DNA of 64,000 nt, taken from NCBI GenBank assembly GCA_019637155.1, contig JAHBWE010000008.1:248001-312000 (forward strand), read 5' to 3'. Of this stretch, positions 8,357 to 17,361 are shown one piece after another; the stretch's first letter is position 1; every line of letters starts with the position of its first letter. The notes beneath the pieces are model-generated. The model was not told the origin of the DNA. It saw only the letters and a list, made by a program, of their open reading frames with translations, and did no database searches. The position numbers were made by a program, and so were the translations under genes. The DNA comes from Labilithrix sp. Its GTDB lineage: Bacteria > Myxococcota_A > Polyangia > Polyangiales > Polyangiaceae.

Positions 8357-9618
8357 GTGCCTGGCCCCGGGTGCTTGGTCTTCGACGCCGCGAGCGACGA
8401 CACGATGCGCGTCACGCGCCCGCGGAGCTCGGGTCCCTTCGGGATGAAGTCCTGCGCCCCGAGCTCGAGCATCAGCCCGACGTCGCTCGTCGATCCTCCG
8501 GCGCTCATCGCCACGACCGTCGACGCCTCGACGAGGTTCGCGCCGCGGAGGTACGTGAAGAGCTCGAAGCCGCTCATGCGCGGCATGTTGAGGTCGAGGA
8601 ACACGAGCCGCGGCGGCTTCTTCCGGAACTGCTCGAGCGCCTGCTGCGCGTCGGCGGCGAGGATGATCTCCGCGCCCGGCGCCGCTTGCTTCACGTACAT
8701 CGCGACGAGGCGCGCGATGTCGACGTCGTCGTCGACGATGAGGACGGAGAGCCCGCCCTCGCTCGCGCTCGTGCCGCGCTGGATCTCCTCCTTCGCGGTG
8801 CGGAGCTGCCACACCGCGGCGTCCATCGAGACGGGGCGATCGTTCGGCTCCTTCGCCATCAGCGACGAGACGAGCTCGGAGAGGCGCTTCGGCACGCTCA
8901 CCGCGTCGGACAGCTTCGGCACCGGCGCGTCCGCGTGCGCGAGCAGGACGTCGACCGGGTCTTTGCCCGTGTACGGCAGCGCGCCCGCGAGCACGCGGTA
9001 GGCGAGGACGCCGAACGCGTAGACGTCGGCGAGGTGGCGCTCGGTGCCGAGCTGCGTGCCGGAGAAGATCTCCGGCGCCATGTAGTCGGGCGTCCCCGCG
9101 ACGATGCCGCGATCGGGCTCGTAGTGCGCGCGCACGAGGCCGAGGTCCATCAAGACGACGCGGCCCGACGCGGCGAGGAGGATGTTCTCCGGCTTGATGT
9201 CGCCGTGCGAGATGCCGGCGCGATGGATCGCGGCCATGCCGTCCGCGATCGCGACGAGGACGTCGATGCGCTCGGCGATCGGCGTCGTGGACCCGAGCCG
9301 ATCGAGGTGGTGCGCCAGCGTGAAGCCGGACACGTGCTCCATCACCATGTAGTCGATGCCCTCGTGGACACCGAGCGCGTACACCCCCACCACGCCGGGG
9401 TGCTTGATCGCCGCGAGCGCGCGCGCCTCGTTCCGGATCGAGAACTGCGCCTCGATGTCCGCGAAATTCGCCTTGATCGCGACGCGGCGCACGAGCCCGA
9501 CGTCCTGCGCGTCGAACACCTGCCCCATGCCGCCGCGGCCGAGGACGGCTTTGATCTCGTACGCGTCCGAGACGAGCTCACCGATTTTGAAGATGGTCTT
9601 GGGGGTCGACTCGGACAC
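8353..9618 (-). CDS. Hanks-type Ser/Thr kinase fused to a response-regulator receiver domain
   Basis: Residues 20-275 form a protein kinase: glycine loop LGRGGMGQVF, ATP-anchoring K49 in VAIK, catalytic loop HGDIKPEN (138-145), metal loop DLG (158-160) and APE (181-183). The loop has Gly instead of the usual Arg, making it a non-RD kinase, and DLG replaces DFG. A short linker leads to a CheY-like receiver (about 291-405) with acidic pocket DDD, phospho-acceptor D342 in VFLDLNMP, and a downstream Lys in IPKG. No transmembrane or extracytoplasmic sensor is present, so it is cytosolic. The GTG start lies 23 bases after the upstream lipoprotein gene. Its stop overlaps the methyltransferase start. 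Confidence 0.92.
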   Translation of the reverse strand: MSESTPKTIFKIGELVSDAYEIKAVLGRGGMGQVFDAQDVGLVRRVAIKANFADIEAQFSIRNEARALAAIKHPGVVGVYALGVHEGIDYMVMEHVSGFTLAHHLDRLGSTTPIAERIDVLVAIADGMAAIHRAGISHGDIKPENILLAASGRVVLMDLGLVRAHYEPDRGIVAGTPDYMAPEIFSGTQLGTERHLADVYAFGVLAYRVLAGALPYTGKDPVDVLLAHADAPVPKLSDAVSVPKRLSELVSSLMAKEPNDRPVSMDAAVWQLRTAKEEIQRGTSASEGGLSVLIVDDDVDIARLVAMYVKQAAPGAEIILAADAQQALEQFRKKPPRLVFLDLNMPRMSGFELFTYLRGANLVEASTVVAMSAGGSTSDVGLMLELGAQDFIPKGPELRGRVTRIVSSLAASKTKHPGPGT

Positions 9619-9641
9619 GGAACCTGATGGCCCAGTCTACC

Positions 9642-10952
9642 TCAGTCGCACGCGCGACGTTCCAGCCAAGTGATGGTCGAGTCGCCGTAGAGGATCCACA
9701 CCGCGCCGAGGGTGTCCTCGATCACGAGCACGTCCGTGACGTGCGCGGCGACCGCGATCTCCCCGAGCGACGCGAACGCGCCGTCGGCGTCGACCTTCCC
9801 GAGCTCGAGGATCTTCGGCGAGCCGACCGCCTTCTCGCGCGGACGCATGCGCACGATCCACGCCGTCTTGCCGTCGCGCGAGGGCGCGGCGCCCATCGGC
9901 GCGGGATCGAGGCCGTTGGGGTAGAGCGACCACTTGGTCGGGACGTTCTCCTTCGGCGGATCGTCGACCGCGACCATCGCCATCCCGAACTCGAGCGTGT
10001 CGCGCGGCATCGGGATGAACGCGAGCGCACGCTCGCCGATCGGCGCGACCTCGAGGTCGACCCCTCGCTCGGGCACGCCGCCGACGCTGAGCACGACGTC
10101 GGGCGCGAGGCTCAGCTCGCTCTCCTTCAGCGTCATCGTGCGCGCGTGGATCGGCACCATCGCCGTGCGCGTGTCGAGGTACACCGCGACGGCTTGGTCG
10201 GCGGGGCGCGCCTTCGTGCCCTTCCGCGCGAAGAAGCGCATCGTGGTCGCGCCCGCGCCTTCGTCGGAGAGGCGCTGCCCGACGCGATCGTCGAGCGACA
10301 CGAACGCCTGCAGCATGTCGCCCTCCGTCGTCTTGTGCTTCTCGAGCCACGCGACGACGGAGTGGTCCGCCCCGAGCGGCGCGGCCGCGAGGCGCGTGCT
10401 CGCCGCCGCCTTCGCGCCGGTCACGGTCTTCACGTCGGTGGGACCGTTCGGTCCGAGCGTCGCGCGCGTGATCTCGCCGCCGGTCGTGGGGCAGTACACG
10501 AACTTTCCCGCGAGCTCGCAGCCCGGCCACCGCACGCCGACGAACGCCGTCGGCCGCGGCGGCACGAACGGCGGCGTGTTCTTCGGCGGCACGGGTGGGA
10601 TCGCGACGGAGAAGGCGCGCGGCCGCCCGCCGTCGTTCACGATCATGCGGAGCTCGTGCCCCGCGACGTCGAGCGCGGCCGGACCGCGGAACGGCTGCTC
10701 GGCGGGACCCCACACGAGGCGGCACGCGGAGGCGCCCGCTTCGCCGAACGGCTCGTCGACCGACGCGGCGGCGTCGCTCGGCGGCGCGGCGTCGACGACG
10801 GGCGCGGGCGGCGCGGCGTCGGCGTCGGCGTCGGCGCTCGCGCGCGGCGGCGGCGCGGGCGCGGCGTCGGCCCCGGGCTTCGGCGTCTCGTCGCAATCCT
10901 TGCACGATGCAAGAATCATCGAGAGCGCGAGGAAGAGGTGCCGGCGCGACAC
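9642..10952 (-). CDS. lipoprotein of unknown function
   Basis: This 436-residue protein starts with MSRRHLFLALSMILASC, a lipoprotein signal with Cys at about residue 17. An Ala/Pro/Asp-rich low-complexity linker (about 25-70) follows, as is common in surface lipoproteins of this lineage. The rest is beta-rich, with repeated short strands and phrases such as GVRWPGCELAGKFVYC and WIVRMRP, suggesting a propeller-like fold, although I cannot name a family. Regular coding-frame codon use and the clear lipobox support a real gene. Confidence 0.7.
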   Translation of the reverse strand: MSRRHLFLALSMILASCKDCDETPKPGADAAPAPPPRASADADADAAPPAPVVDAAPPSDAAASVDEPFGEAGASACRLVWGPAEQPFRGPAALDVAGHELRMIVNDGGRPRAFSVAIPPVPPKNTPPFVPPRPTAFVGVRWPGCELAGKFVYCPTTGGEITRATLGPNGPTDVKTVTGAKAAASTRLAAAPLGADHSVVAWLEKHKTTEGDMLQAFVSLDDRVGQRLSDEGAGATTMRFFARKGTKARPADQAVAVYLDTRTAMVPIHARTMTLKESELSLAPDVVLSVGGVPERGVDLEVAPIGERALAFIPMPRDTLEFGMAMVAVDDPPKENVPTKWSLYPNGLDPAPMGAAPSRDGKTAWIVRMRPREKAVGSPKILELGKVDADGAFASLGEIAVAAHVTDVLVIEDTLGAVWILYGDSTITWLERRACD

Positions 10953-10997
10953 GCCTCCGTTCTACATCAGGCGGGTTTTCGAGCGAACCGGCTTCGC

Positions 10998-11870
10998 TCA
11001 GCGTGGGTCGCAGTCGCTCGAGACCTCGAGGCCGTCGAGGGCGGCCCAGCCGTAGCGGACCTCGCCCGTCGTCGACGTGACGTAGCCGTAGATGAACTTC
11101 ATCGCGCCCGCCGGCGTCGTGTACTTGTCGGTGCCCTTCGTGCGCGCGTAGAGCTTCGCGTCGAGCGACGGCGCGCCCTCCGCGGTCGGCACGTTGAGGC
11201 GCTGGAACTTGGTGCCGGCGGGGAAGATGTCCGTGTTCGCGCCGCCGAGATCGTCGCCCGGCACGTTGAACGAGAGCGTGCCGTAGACCTCTCCGTTCTT
11301 CCGGACCTGCGGGAGGTAGTCGTTCGGCTCCTTCGCCTCCCCTTCCTTCGCGCCGCGCACGACCTTCAGCGTGTCGAGGCGCGCGGGGTACGTCGTCCCG
11401 ATCTCGTAACACGCCATCGGCGAGAGGTTCGCGCCCTTCGCGTCCATCTTCCCGATCGCCTTCGCGAGCGCCTCGCGATCGGCGAACGCATCGATCGGCA
11501 CCCACCCTCCCGACGCGAGCCCGGTGCTGAGCGCGTAGACGTAGCGGACGCCGTCGATGCGCCGCGACTGCCCGTAGTTGAGCGTGAATTTCGAGAAGGT
11601 GGAGCGACCCATCTCTTCGCCGTTGCCGTCGACGACCGGCACGGGGCTCTTCGCGGGATCGACCGCCCACGTCTCGCCGCCGTCGGCGCGGCGCACGCGC
11701 TGGCCACCGGCGCGGAGCGAGCAGTTGTAGCGGCTCCGCTTGCAGGTCTCGCCGTTCTCACCGCGGGTGATCATCTCGCTCGCCTCGCCCTCGGGCTCGG
11801 CCTCCGGCTCGAGCTCGGCGCACGCGGTGAAGGCGACGATGATGAGAAGAGGCGCGAAGCGGAGGTGCAT
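10998..11870 (-). CDS. secreted lipoprotein, possibly with an SH3-like fold, unknown function
   Basis: The 290-residue protein begins with MHLRFAPLLIIVAFTAC, a lipobox TAC placing the lipidated Cys at residue 17, then an acidic Glu/Pro linker. The body has alternating short strands (ETWAVDPAKSPVPVVDG, YALSTGLASGGWVPIDAF, VTSTTGEVRYGWAALDGL) that resemble SH3-like wall- or surface-binding modules, but no catalytic motif. The ATG at 11870 is chosen because the hydrophobic signal follows immediately; extending upstream adds a charged, non-signal sequence. Confidence 0.68.
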   Translation of the reverse strand: MHLRFAPLLIIVAFTACAELEPEAEPEGEASEMITRGENGETCKRSRYNCSLRAGGQRVRRADGGETWAVDPAKSPVPVVDGNGEEMGRSTFSKFTLNYGQSRRIDGVRYVYALSTGLASGGWVPIDAFADREALAKAIGKMDAKGANLSPMACYEIGTTYPARLDTLKVVRGAKEGEAKEPNDYLPQVRKNGEVYGTLSFNVPGDDLGGANTDIFPAGTKFQRLNVPTAEGAPSLDAKLYARTKGTDKYTTPAGAMKFIYGYVTSTTGEVRYGWAALDGLEVSSDCDPR

Positions 11871-12137
11871 GTCGATGTGGGATGCAGTCGGCAGGCCACG
11901 CGTCCGCTGCGCACGGCGGGCGCGGTTTGCGCAGCCCGACGCGCAGTCACGGCGACGGCGGGTCAAGCCCCGCCCAAGGCGTCGATCCCCGGTGGCTGCG
12001 TCCGCCCCAGCTGCTGAAGACCGCTGCACCGGCACGAGAGGGCGGAAAAACCGAGGTGGCGTGCGCCGGTTGTGCAACGTCGCGCGCAGTGCCCCCGCCC
12101 GCGACCGCTGGCATCGTTCCTGCCATTACTGGCTTTC

Positions 12138-12761
12138 ATGATGGCGAACGATCTCCCGCGTCATTTCCAGGCTCCGGCGCTCGGCATGCCGCGGACCCCG
12201 CGCGCGGTCTCGTTCTCGCTCCCGACGTCGGAGGACCTCATCGAGGTCGCCGAGCCGGCGCTCCCGTTCACGGAGAGCGACGCGTACCACGCGGTGTCGC
12301 CGGTCCTTCCGCGCATGGTGAGCGCGGAGGAGTCGCGGCTGCAGCCGACCGTGCGCGTCGGCGGCAGGTCGTTCCGCAAGGGCGCGGAGGCGCCGACGAA
12401 GTCGAGCCTCGCGTTCTTCGTCCTCATCGGTCTCTTCGTCGGCCTCTGCGCGTTCGTCGCGATGACGATCGCGCTCCCCGACGCCTCCGCGCACGCGAAG
12501 GCCCCCGCGCACGCGAAGCCGCCGACGACCGCGCGCGCAAACATGAACGCGAACGCGAACACGAACGCAGAGCGCGCCGACGCGAACGCGAAGCCCGCCG
12601 TCGCGATCACCGCACCGGAGACCGTAATCGCGAGCGACTCGGAGGCGTCGACCGCGAGCGCGAAGCCAACCGCCGCGCGCCGCCGCACGCCGTTCATCGG
12701 CAAGCGCACGCCGAACGCGAAGACCGTCGCCCTCCCGGCGAACCCCTACAAGCTCCCGTGA
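12138..12761 (+). CDS. single-pass membrane protein, unknown function
   Basis: This 207-residue protein starts at tandem ATGs (12138 and 12141). A polar N-terminal half without recognisable domain is followed by one transmembrane helix (about 96-118, SLAFFVLIGLFVGLCAFVAM) and a low-complexity Ala/Asn/Lys-rich tail that is probably extracytoplasmic. The topology, with about 90 residues inside and a disordered outer tail, resembles small regulators attached to kinases in this lineage, but no partner is adjacent. The opposite strand is also open here, so support is moderate. Confidence 0.55.
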   Translation: MMANDLPRHFQAPALGMPRTPRAVSFSLPTSEDLIEVAEPALPFTESDAYHAVSPVLPRMVSAEESRLQPTVRVGGRSFRKGAEAPTKSSLAFFVLIGLFVGLCAFVAMTIALPDASAHAKAPAHAKPPTTARANMNANANTNAERADANAKPAVAITAPETVIASDSEASTASAKPTAARRRTPFIGKRTPNAKTVALPANPYKLP

Positions 12762-12810
12762 CCGCGCAACCGCGCGCTCTCGACCTCGAGCGCCGCGCGC
12801 ATCACGATCC

Positions 12811-13596
12811 TCACGACCTTCCGCCCTCACGCAGCCGCGCGAGCTCGGCCTCGAGCGCCGCGACGCGCGCCTCTGCTTCTCGCTGGCTCGCCTCTGCTTC
12901 TCGCTGGCTCGCCGCTGCCGCGCGCGCCGCTGCTTTCGCCGCGCGCGCTTTCTCCTCCGCCGTGCGGGCGCGCTCGTCGGCGGTCGGGAAGACGATCGTG
13001 GTCCCGTCGACGATGCGTCGGGCGCGCAGGCAGCACGGGTAGGTCTTCCCTTCCGCATACACGGCGTCGAGGTAGAGCTCGACGCCGAGAATGGCCGAGC
13101 GCGTGCGCTCCTTCTTCACGAGGCGCTCGACGAAGTCACCGCTCTTCCGGTCCCACGCGCGGAGGCGCGTGCCCTCCTTCGCGTCGACGTTGAAGACGTA
13201 GAGCTCCTTCACGCCCACCTCGGCGTAGCGCGCGAGCTTCTGGCGGAGGGTCCACCGCTCGTAGCTGTCGCTCGGGCTCAGCACCTCGAACGCGACGTCG
13301 GGCGCGCCGCGCTCCCAGCACATCCACGAGTCGAAGTCCTCGCCGTCGGGCACACCGGCCTTCACGAAGACGTCCGGCGCGAGGCATCGCTTCGGGTTGT
13401 TGGCTTGAAAGTACACGTATTGATCGGCCCCGAGCGTTCCGCTCTCGATCGGGATCGCCGCGCGGATGATCTGGTAGAGCGCGTTGCACAGATGATGATG
13501 ACGGCGGCCTTGGGGCACCTTCTCGTCCTCCGGTTCGCTGCACGGGAAGTGCAGCGGCCGCACGGGACGGAGGTACTTCACGGACGACATGCCCAT
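12811..13596 (-). CDS. Uma2 family (DUF820) nuclease-fold protein with C-terminal coiled coil
   Basis: The Uma2/DUF820 family has a PD-(D/E)XK restriction-endonuclease-like fold. Here CLAPDVFVK provides the conserved Pro-Asp, PDVAFEVLSPSDS the Glu, and the RQKLARYAEVGVKELYVFN stretch the following helix and strand. Activity and role of the family are poorly known. The last 60 residues form an Ala/Glu/Arg-rich coiled coil that contains an exact 21-base tandem duplication. The start is the first Met of MGMSSVKYL (13596); an alternative Met lies six bases downstream. The gene is isolated between convergent and divergent neighbours. Confidence 0.82.
   Translation of the reverse strand: MGMSSVKYLRPVRPLHFPCSEPEDEKVPQGRRHHHLCNALYQIIRAAIPIESGTLGADQYVYFQANNPKRCLAPDVFVKAGVPDGEDFDSWMCWERGAPDVAFEVLSPSDSYERWTLRQKLARYAEVGVKELYVFNVDAKEGTRLRAWDRKSGDFVERLVKKERTRSAILGVELYLDAVYAEGKTYPCCLRARRIVDGTTIVFPTADERARTAEEKARAAKAAARAAAASQREAEASQREAEARVAALEAELARLREGGRS
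12871..12912. repeat. exact tandem duplication of a 21-bp unit inside the Uma2 gene
   Basis: Two identical 21-bp units, 12871-12891 and 12892-12912, encode the repeated heptad AEASQRE in the C-terminal coiled coil of the Uma2 protein. The unit is a multiple of seven codons, so the coiled-coil register is kept. Complete identity suggests recent slippage. Confidence 0.9.
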
Positions 13597-13789
13597 GCCC
13601 TCGACTTTATCCGCCCCAACGACCACACGCGAGTCGCAGCACGACGCATGCCGCATCTCGGCGCAAACGATCCCGCACACTTCGAGCCCGTGACCCTATG
13701 GCCGGGCCAGGCCAGGGCCAGGCCAGGGGCCACCTCGAGCCCCAAACAAAGTGCGCAACCGGTGCAGAGACGCGGCCGACCCGCGCGTC

Positions 13790-14491
13790 ATGCTCCGTAT
13801 CGCTCTCGTCGTCTTCCTGCTGTCCACCCTGCTCGCGTGCTCGGAGGAGGTGACGCTCATCGAGACGCAGCCGACGAAGACGATCACCTTCCAGACGACA
13901 TGCGTGCGGAACCTCTGCGACCAGCGCTACGAGACGTCGCGACGGCAATGCTCCGAGTGCATGTCACTCGCGATGGAGACGATGGACCTCGCTCCGTATA
14001 CCTCCGGACTATGCAACTCGATTTGCGCCGGGAGCCCCTGCACGGAGGACGACCGCGAGACCTGCGTCGAGGAATCGTTCGACCCGGTCGTCACGGGCTA
14101 CCTCGACGTGGAGGTCCGCGATGCATGCGTTCGTATGCTCGAACACCGGAGCTCTTGCGGCGAGCATCAGTACGACACGTCGCTCTGCGAGCGGCAGGGC
14201 CGCGTGCTTCGGCACGAGCAGGCCGCGATCTTCGCCTGCCTGGCCACTTCGCGCTGCGGTGGTGACGACCGATGTGAGCTGCTGGCTCCCCAGCCGACCT
14301 CTTTCGGTGAGGAGCTCTGTGCTGCCTTCGCCGGGTGTGACGAGGAACGGACGCTCTCTTCGAAGACGCCGCGGACCTCGGCGAGGCTCACGTTCTCTTC
14401 GCGCACCGCGGCGTACCGGACGAAGCACGCGAACGCGTCATCGAGCGACGTGAAGCCGTTGTGGTCCTCCATCAGCCCGCCCTCTTCGTGA
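13790..14491 (+). CDS. cysteine-rich lipoprotein with read-through 3' end
   Basis: The protein starts with MLRIALVVFLLSTLLAC, a clear lipobox with Cys at residue 17, then a Cys-rich region (CVRNLCDQRYETSRRQCSEC, C..C pairs to about residue 185, ending near FAGCDEE). No family is recognised. Beyond about 14345 the frame continues for another 48 codons, but the residues become Ser/Thr/Arg-rich, as expected when reading the antisense of the convergent SMI1-like gene. The original stop therefore appears lost, and the annotated end at 14491 is a read-through. Native coding probably ends near 14345. Confidence 0.6.
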   Translation: MLRIALVVFLLSTLLACSEEVTLIETQPTKTITFQTTCVRNLCDQRYETSRRQCSECMSLAMETMDLAPYTSGLCNSICAGSPCTEDDRETCVEESFDPVVTGYLDVEVRDACVRMLEHRSSCGEHQYDTSLCERQGRVLRHEQAAIFACLATSRCGGDDRCELLAPQPTSFGEELCAAFAGCDEERTLSSKTPRTSARLTFSSRTAAYRTKHANASSSDVKPLWSSISPPSS

Positions 14492-14814
14492 CACCAGGTC
14501 CGCACCGTGCCGTCGGGGCAGACGAGCCAGTAGTTGCCGGCGCCGTCGTTGGCCATCGCGAAGGCGTCGGGCTCGACGTTGCGGAACTCGCTCGTGTCAT
14601 GGCCCCACTCGACGTTGAAGTCGTACAGCTCGGGGAACGAACCGTTCTTCAGCCGCGCGTGCAACGCGTCGAACGCGCGCCGTGCGTCCGCCGGCAGCTT
14701 GGCGAGGAACGCTTCAGGCGGCGCGGCCGCGTCGCCCTTCTGCATCTTGCCCTTCAGGAGCGTCTGAATGTCTGTCTCGAGCTGACCGCCGGCGATGTAG
14801 TCTCGGGTATCCAT
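14167..14814 (-). CDS. SMI1/KNR4 (SUKH)-like protein with read-through 3' end
   Basis: The first 155 residues resemble SUKH-superfamily proteins, which often act as immunity proteins against contact-dependent toxins: AMANDGAGNYWLVCPDGTV followed by WCHEEGG and a final helix DAFACFVRYAAV. After about residue 157 (position 14345) the sequence turns Ser/Arg-rich and is the antisense of the convergent lipoprotein gene, so the natural stop seems to have been lost. The ATG at 14814 starts MDTRDYIAGG. No toxin gene is adjacent, so it may be an orphan immunity or housekeeping SUKH. Confidence 0.6.
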   Translation of the reverse strand: MDTRDYIAGGQLETDIQTLLKGKMQKGDAAAPPEAFLAKLPADARRAFDALHARLKNGSFPELYDFNVEWGHDTSEFRNVEPDAFAMANDGAGNYWLVCPDGTVRTWCHEEGGLMEDHNGFTSLDDAFACFVRYAAVREENVSLAEVRGVFEESVRSSSHPAKAAQSSSPKEVGWGASSSHRSSPPQREVARQAKIAACSCRSTRPCRSQSDVSY

Positions 14815-14886
14815 CGGCCGGCGAGGCTATGGCATCTGCGCGCCGCCGCAACCTCCACCGCCGGTGAAGGGATATCCTCGCGGGTC

Positions 14887-15038
14887 ATGAACGCGCTGAT
14901 CGCGGCGGTCGAGGCGTCCTACGCCGCGACGGCTACTGGCGACGTGGACATGTGGCTGCGTCGCTCGACCGAGGCGCTCGCGCCGCTCTTCGCGCCGAGC
15001 TCGCGTTGCTCGCGCGCAAGCAAACGCCGGTCGAGTGA
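14887..15038 (+). pseudogene. possible small frameshifted gene fragment
   Basis: An ATG at 14887 opens a frame with typical GC-rich third positions for about 34 codons (MNALIAAVEASYAATATGD, later WLRRSTEALAPL) and then loses coding character. The next frame over gives ALRAELALLARKQTPVE and a stop at 15036-15038, just before fpg. The pair could be one short gene broken by a frameshift, but the evidence is thin and chance is possible. Confidence 0.22.
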
Positions 15039-15053
15039 TACGCTGGGCGCGCG

Positions 15054-16040
15054 ATGCCCGAGCTGCCCGACGTCGACGTGTACATCGAGCACATCGCGGC
15101 GCGGACGAAGGGAAAGGCGCTCGAGAAGGTGCGGCTCGCGTCACCGTTCGTGCTCCGCACGGCGGAGCCGCCGCTCACGGCCGTCTACGGGCAGAAGGTC
15201 GAGCGCGTCCACCGCCTCGGCAAGCGCATCGTCTTCGACTTCACCGCGCTCCACCTCGTCATCCACCTCATGGTCGCGGGGCGCTTCCGGTGGAAGGAGC
15301 TCGGCGCCGCGATCCCGGGGAAGGTCGGGCTCGCGGCGTTCGACTTCACCGGCGCGGGCACGCTCGTCCTCACCGAGGCGAGCACGAAGAAGCGCGCGAG
15401 CATCCACCTCGTCGACGATGCCGGCCTCACCGCGCTCGACCCCGGCGGGATGGAGGTGCTCGGCTCCAGCGTCGCCGCGTTCGCCGCGAAGCTGCGGAGC
15501 GAGAACCACACGCTGAAGCGATCGCTCACCGACCCGCACCTCTTCAGCGGGATCGGGAACGCGTACTCGGACGAGATCCTGCACCACGCGCGGATGTCGC
15601 CGGTGAAGCTCACCTCGAGGCTCACCGACGCCGAGATCGAGAAGCTCCATTCTTCGATCCACGTCGTGCTGAAGGAGTGGACCGATCGCCTGCGCGCCGA
15701 GGCGGGCGAGGAGTTCCCCGAGAAGGTCACCGCGTTCCGCCCCGAGATGGCGGTGCACGGCAAATACGGCAAGCCGTGCCCGCGCTGCGGCGGCCCCGTG
15801 CAGCGCATCCGCTACGCCGCCAACGAGATGAACTACTGCCCGACCTGCCAGACCGAGGGCAAGCTCCTCGCCGATCGATCGCTCTCGCGCCTCATGCGCG
15901 GCGACTGGCCGAAGACGCTCGAGGAGCTCGAGGCGAAGAAGGCAGAGGGCCGCGCCGTCGTCGCGCCGCCGGCGCCGCCGCCGAAGAAGGGCAGCATCGC
16001 CGAGCGCGCGGCGTCGTTCATTCCGAAGCGCGGCGGGTGA
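15054..16040 (+). CDS. Fpg/Nei-family DNA glycosylase (formamidopyrimidine-type)
   Basis: These base-excision repair enzymes remove oxidised bases and cut the abasic site through the N-terminal proline. The protein begins MPELPDVDVYIEHI, keeping catalytic Pro2 and Glu3, though Fpg's usual PELPEVE has Asp at the second acid. The helix-two-turn-helix is SLTDPHLFSGIGNAYSDEIL, and a C4 zinc finger uses C242, C245, C262 and C265. At 328 residues it is about 55 longer than E. coli Fpg; the added basic tail with an Ala/Pro linker may give extra DNA contact. The substrate preference (Fpg versus Nei) is not clear. The 3' end overlaps a convergent lipoprotein gene by 23 bases. Confidence 0.9.
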   Translation: MPELPDVDVYIEHIAARTKGKALEKVRLASPFVLRTAEPPLTAVYGQKVERVHRLGKRIVFDFTALHLVIHLMVAGRFRWKELGAAIPGKVGLAAFDFTGAGTLVLTEASTKKRASIHLVDDAGLTALDPGGMEVLGSSVAAFAAKLRSENHTLKRSLTDPHLFSGIGNAYSDEILHHARMSPVKLTSRLTDAEIEKLHSSIHVVLKEWTDRLRAEAGEEFPEKVTAFRPEMAVHGKYGKPCPRCGGPVQRIRYAANEMNYCPTCQTEGKLLADRSLSRLMRGDWPKTLEELEAKKAEGRAVVAPPAPPPKKGSIAERAASFIPKRGG

Positions 16041-17304
16041 CGTTCACGATCTGCTTCTTCGCCTCGTCGACGTCGTATTCGCAGACGCCGATCGCGACGT
16101 GCCCCACCGCGTTGCGGGCCGCGTTCTGACGCACGGTCGCCTCGTCGCACGCGCACGGCGCCTTCGGCGGCGCGTCCTCGCAGCTCGGCGTCTTCGGCTG
16201 CACGAGCGCCCAGCGCCGGCGCTCGTGCGCGGCGACGAACGCGTCCGGCAGCTTTCCTTTCTCGAGGAGCGCGGCGTACGCGACGAGCGGCGCGCGCGCC
16301 TCGGCGGCGGTGAAGACGTCGCGCGGCGGTCGCTCCCCCTCCGCCGCGAGGATGGGCCCGACCTGCTCGATCGTGCAGAGCGGCTCGTCTTGTTTCGTGT
16401 CGCTCGCCCAGCCGAGCGGTCCCTTCTCGTTGCAGCGGAAGCTCGGGTGATCGAGCGGCTCGAGGCCTTGCGCGAGGAGCGTCTCTCGAACGCAGGGCGC
16501 CGGCGCGAGCGCGAGCGCGAGGTACACCGCCTCGGCGAGGAAGGCCTCCTCCCCTCCCCCTCCTTCGAGCGACTTCGGCCGCGTGCTCGCCACGTCGCAC
16601 GCGATCGTGCCCGCGGCCTTCGGCTCGTACGCGAGGACCGCCCGCAAGAGCGCCGCGGCGGCGCGTGGCTCGACCCAGCGACGCCCGAGGTCGTGCGCCT
16701 TGATCGTGACGAAGGGTCGCTTGTCCGCGGCGCTGGTCCCGAGATCGACGACGCGCGCGGCGCGGGCGATCGCGAGCGGATCGGTCTGCATGAAGACGGG
16801 CCACATCGCCTTCTCGAGCGCGTCGGCCGGCGCCTTCGCGCGGACCTCGTCCCAGCCCGGTCCCGGGATCGACGCGGTCGCGACGAGCAGCTCGACGTTC
16901 GCGCTCGGTCCCTTCTCGCGCTCGAGCTCCGCCGCGAGCCCGAGCCGGCGCTCCTTCGTCTTCGCCATCTCCCAGAGCGGCGCGAGCGCGCGCGCGGTCT
17001 CGGGCGCCGCCGCGAAGTCGACCGGCAGGCCGACGATCGGTCCGACGAACACGCCCTCGCCGATGCGGTAGAGGACGCGCCCCTGCCCCGCCTTCGTGCG
17101 GTACGCGAGGCGCCGCCCGCTCTCGTCGCGCGTCACCACCGTGTCGGGCGCGACCTCGTCGGGCAGCTCCGTCTTCGTCCCGTCGAGCACGAGCGTCGCG
17201 CGCCCGCCGAGGACCTCCACCTTCGCGTCGCTCACGAGCTCCTTCGAGCGACACGAGATCGCGAAGAGCGACACGAGCAGGAGCGCCACCGGCCGCCGGA
17301 TCAC
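16018..17304 (-). CDS. lipoprotein of unknown function
   Basis: The 428-residue protein starts at GTG 17304 with IRRPVALLLVSLFAISC, a lipoprotein signal. The mature domain is mixed alpha/beta, Ala- and Leu-rich, with several isolated Cys residues and a Cys cluster near the end (SCEDAPPKAPCACDEATV, then GVCEYDVDEAKKQIV). I recognise no catalytic motif. It diverges from the EI24-like gene across about 57 bases, which would have to hold both promoters. Confidence 0.68.
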   Translation of the reverse strand: MIRRPVALLLVSLFAISCRSKELVSDAKVEVLGGRATLVLDGTKTELPDEVAPDTVVTRDESGRRLAYRTKAGQGRVLYRIGEGVFVGPIVGLPVDFAAAPETARALAPLWEMAKTKERRLGLAAELEREKGPSANVELLVATASIPGPGWDEVRAKAPADALEKAMWPVFMQTDPLAIARAARVVDLGTSAADKRPFVTIKAHDLGRRWVEPRAAAALLRAVLAYEPKAAGTIACDVASTRPKSLEGGGGEEAFLAEAVYLALALAPAPCVRETLLAQGLEPLDHPSFRCNEKGPLGWASDTKQDEPLCTIEQVGPILAAEGERPPRDVFTAAEARAPLVAYAALLEKGKLPDAFVAAHERRRWALVQPKTPSCEDAPPKAPCACDEATVRQNAARNAVGHVAIGVCEYDVDEAKKQIVNVTRRASE

Positions 17305-17361
17305 GTCCCGAGCATCGCCCCGCTCTCGCCAAGGCGCAACGCCGTGGTTATCGCTGTCGGG

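Noticed and set aside
12109..12123. TGGCATCGTTCCTGC, a fair match to a sigma54 promoter
   Set aside because: Transcription would start about three bases before the ATG at 12138, leaving no room for a leader. Probably chance.
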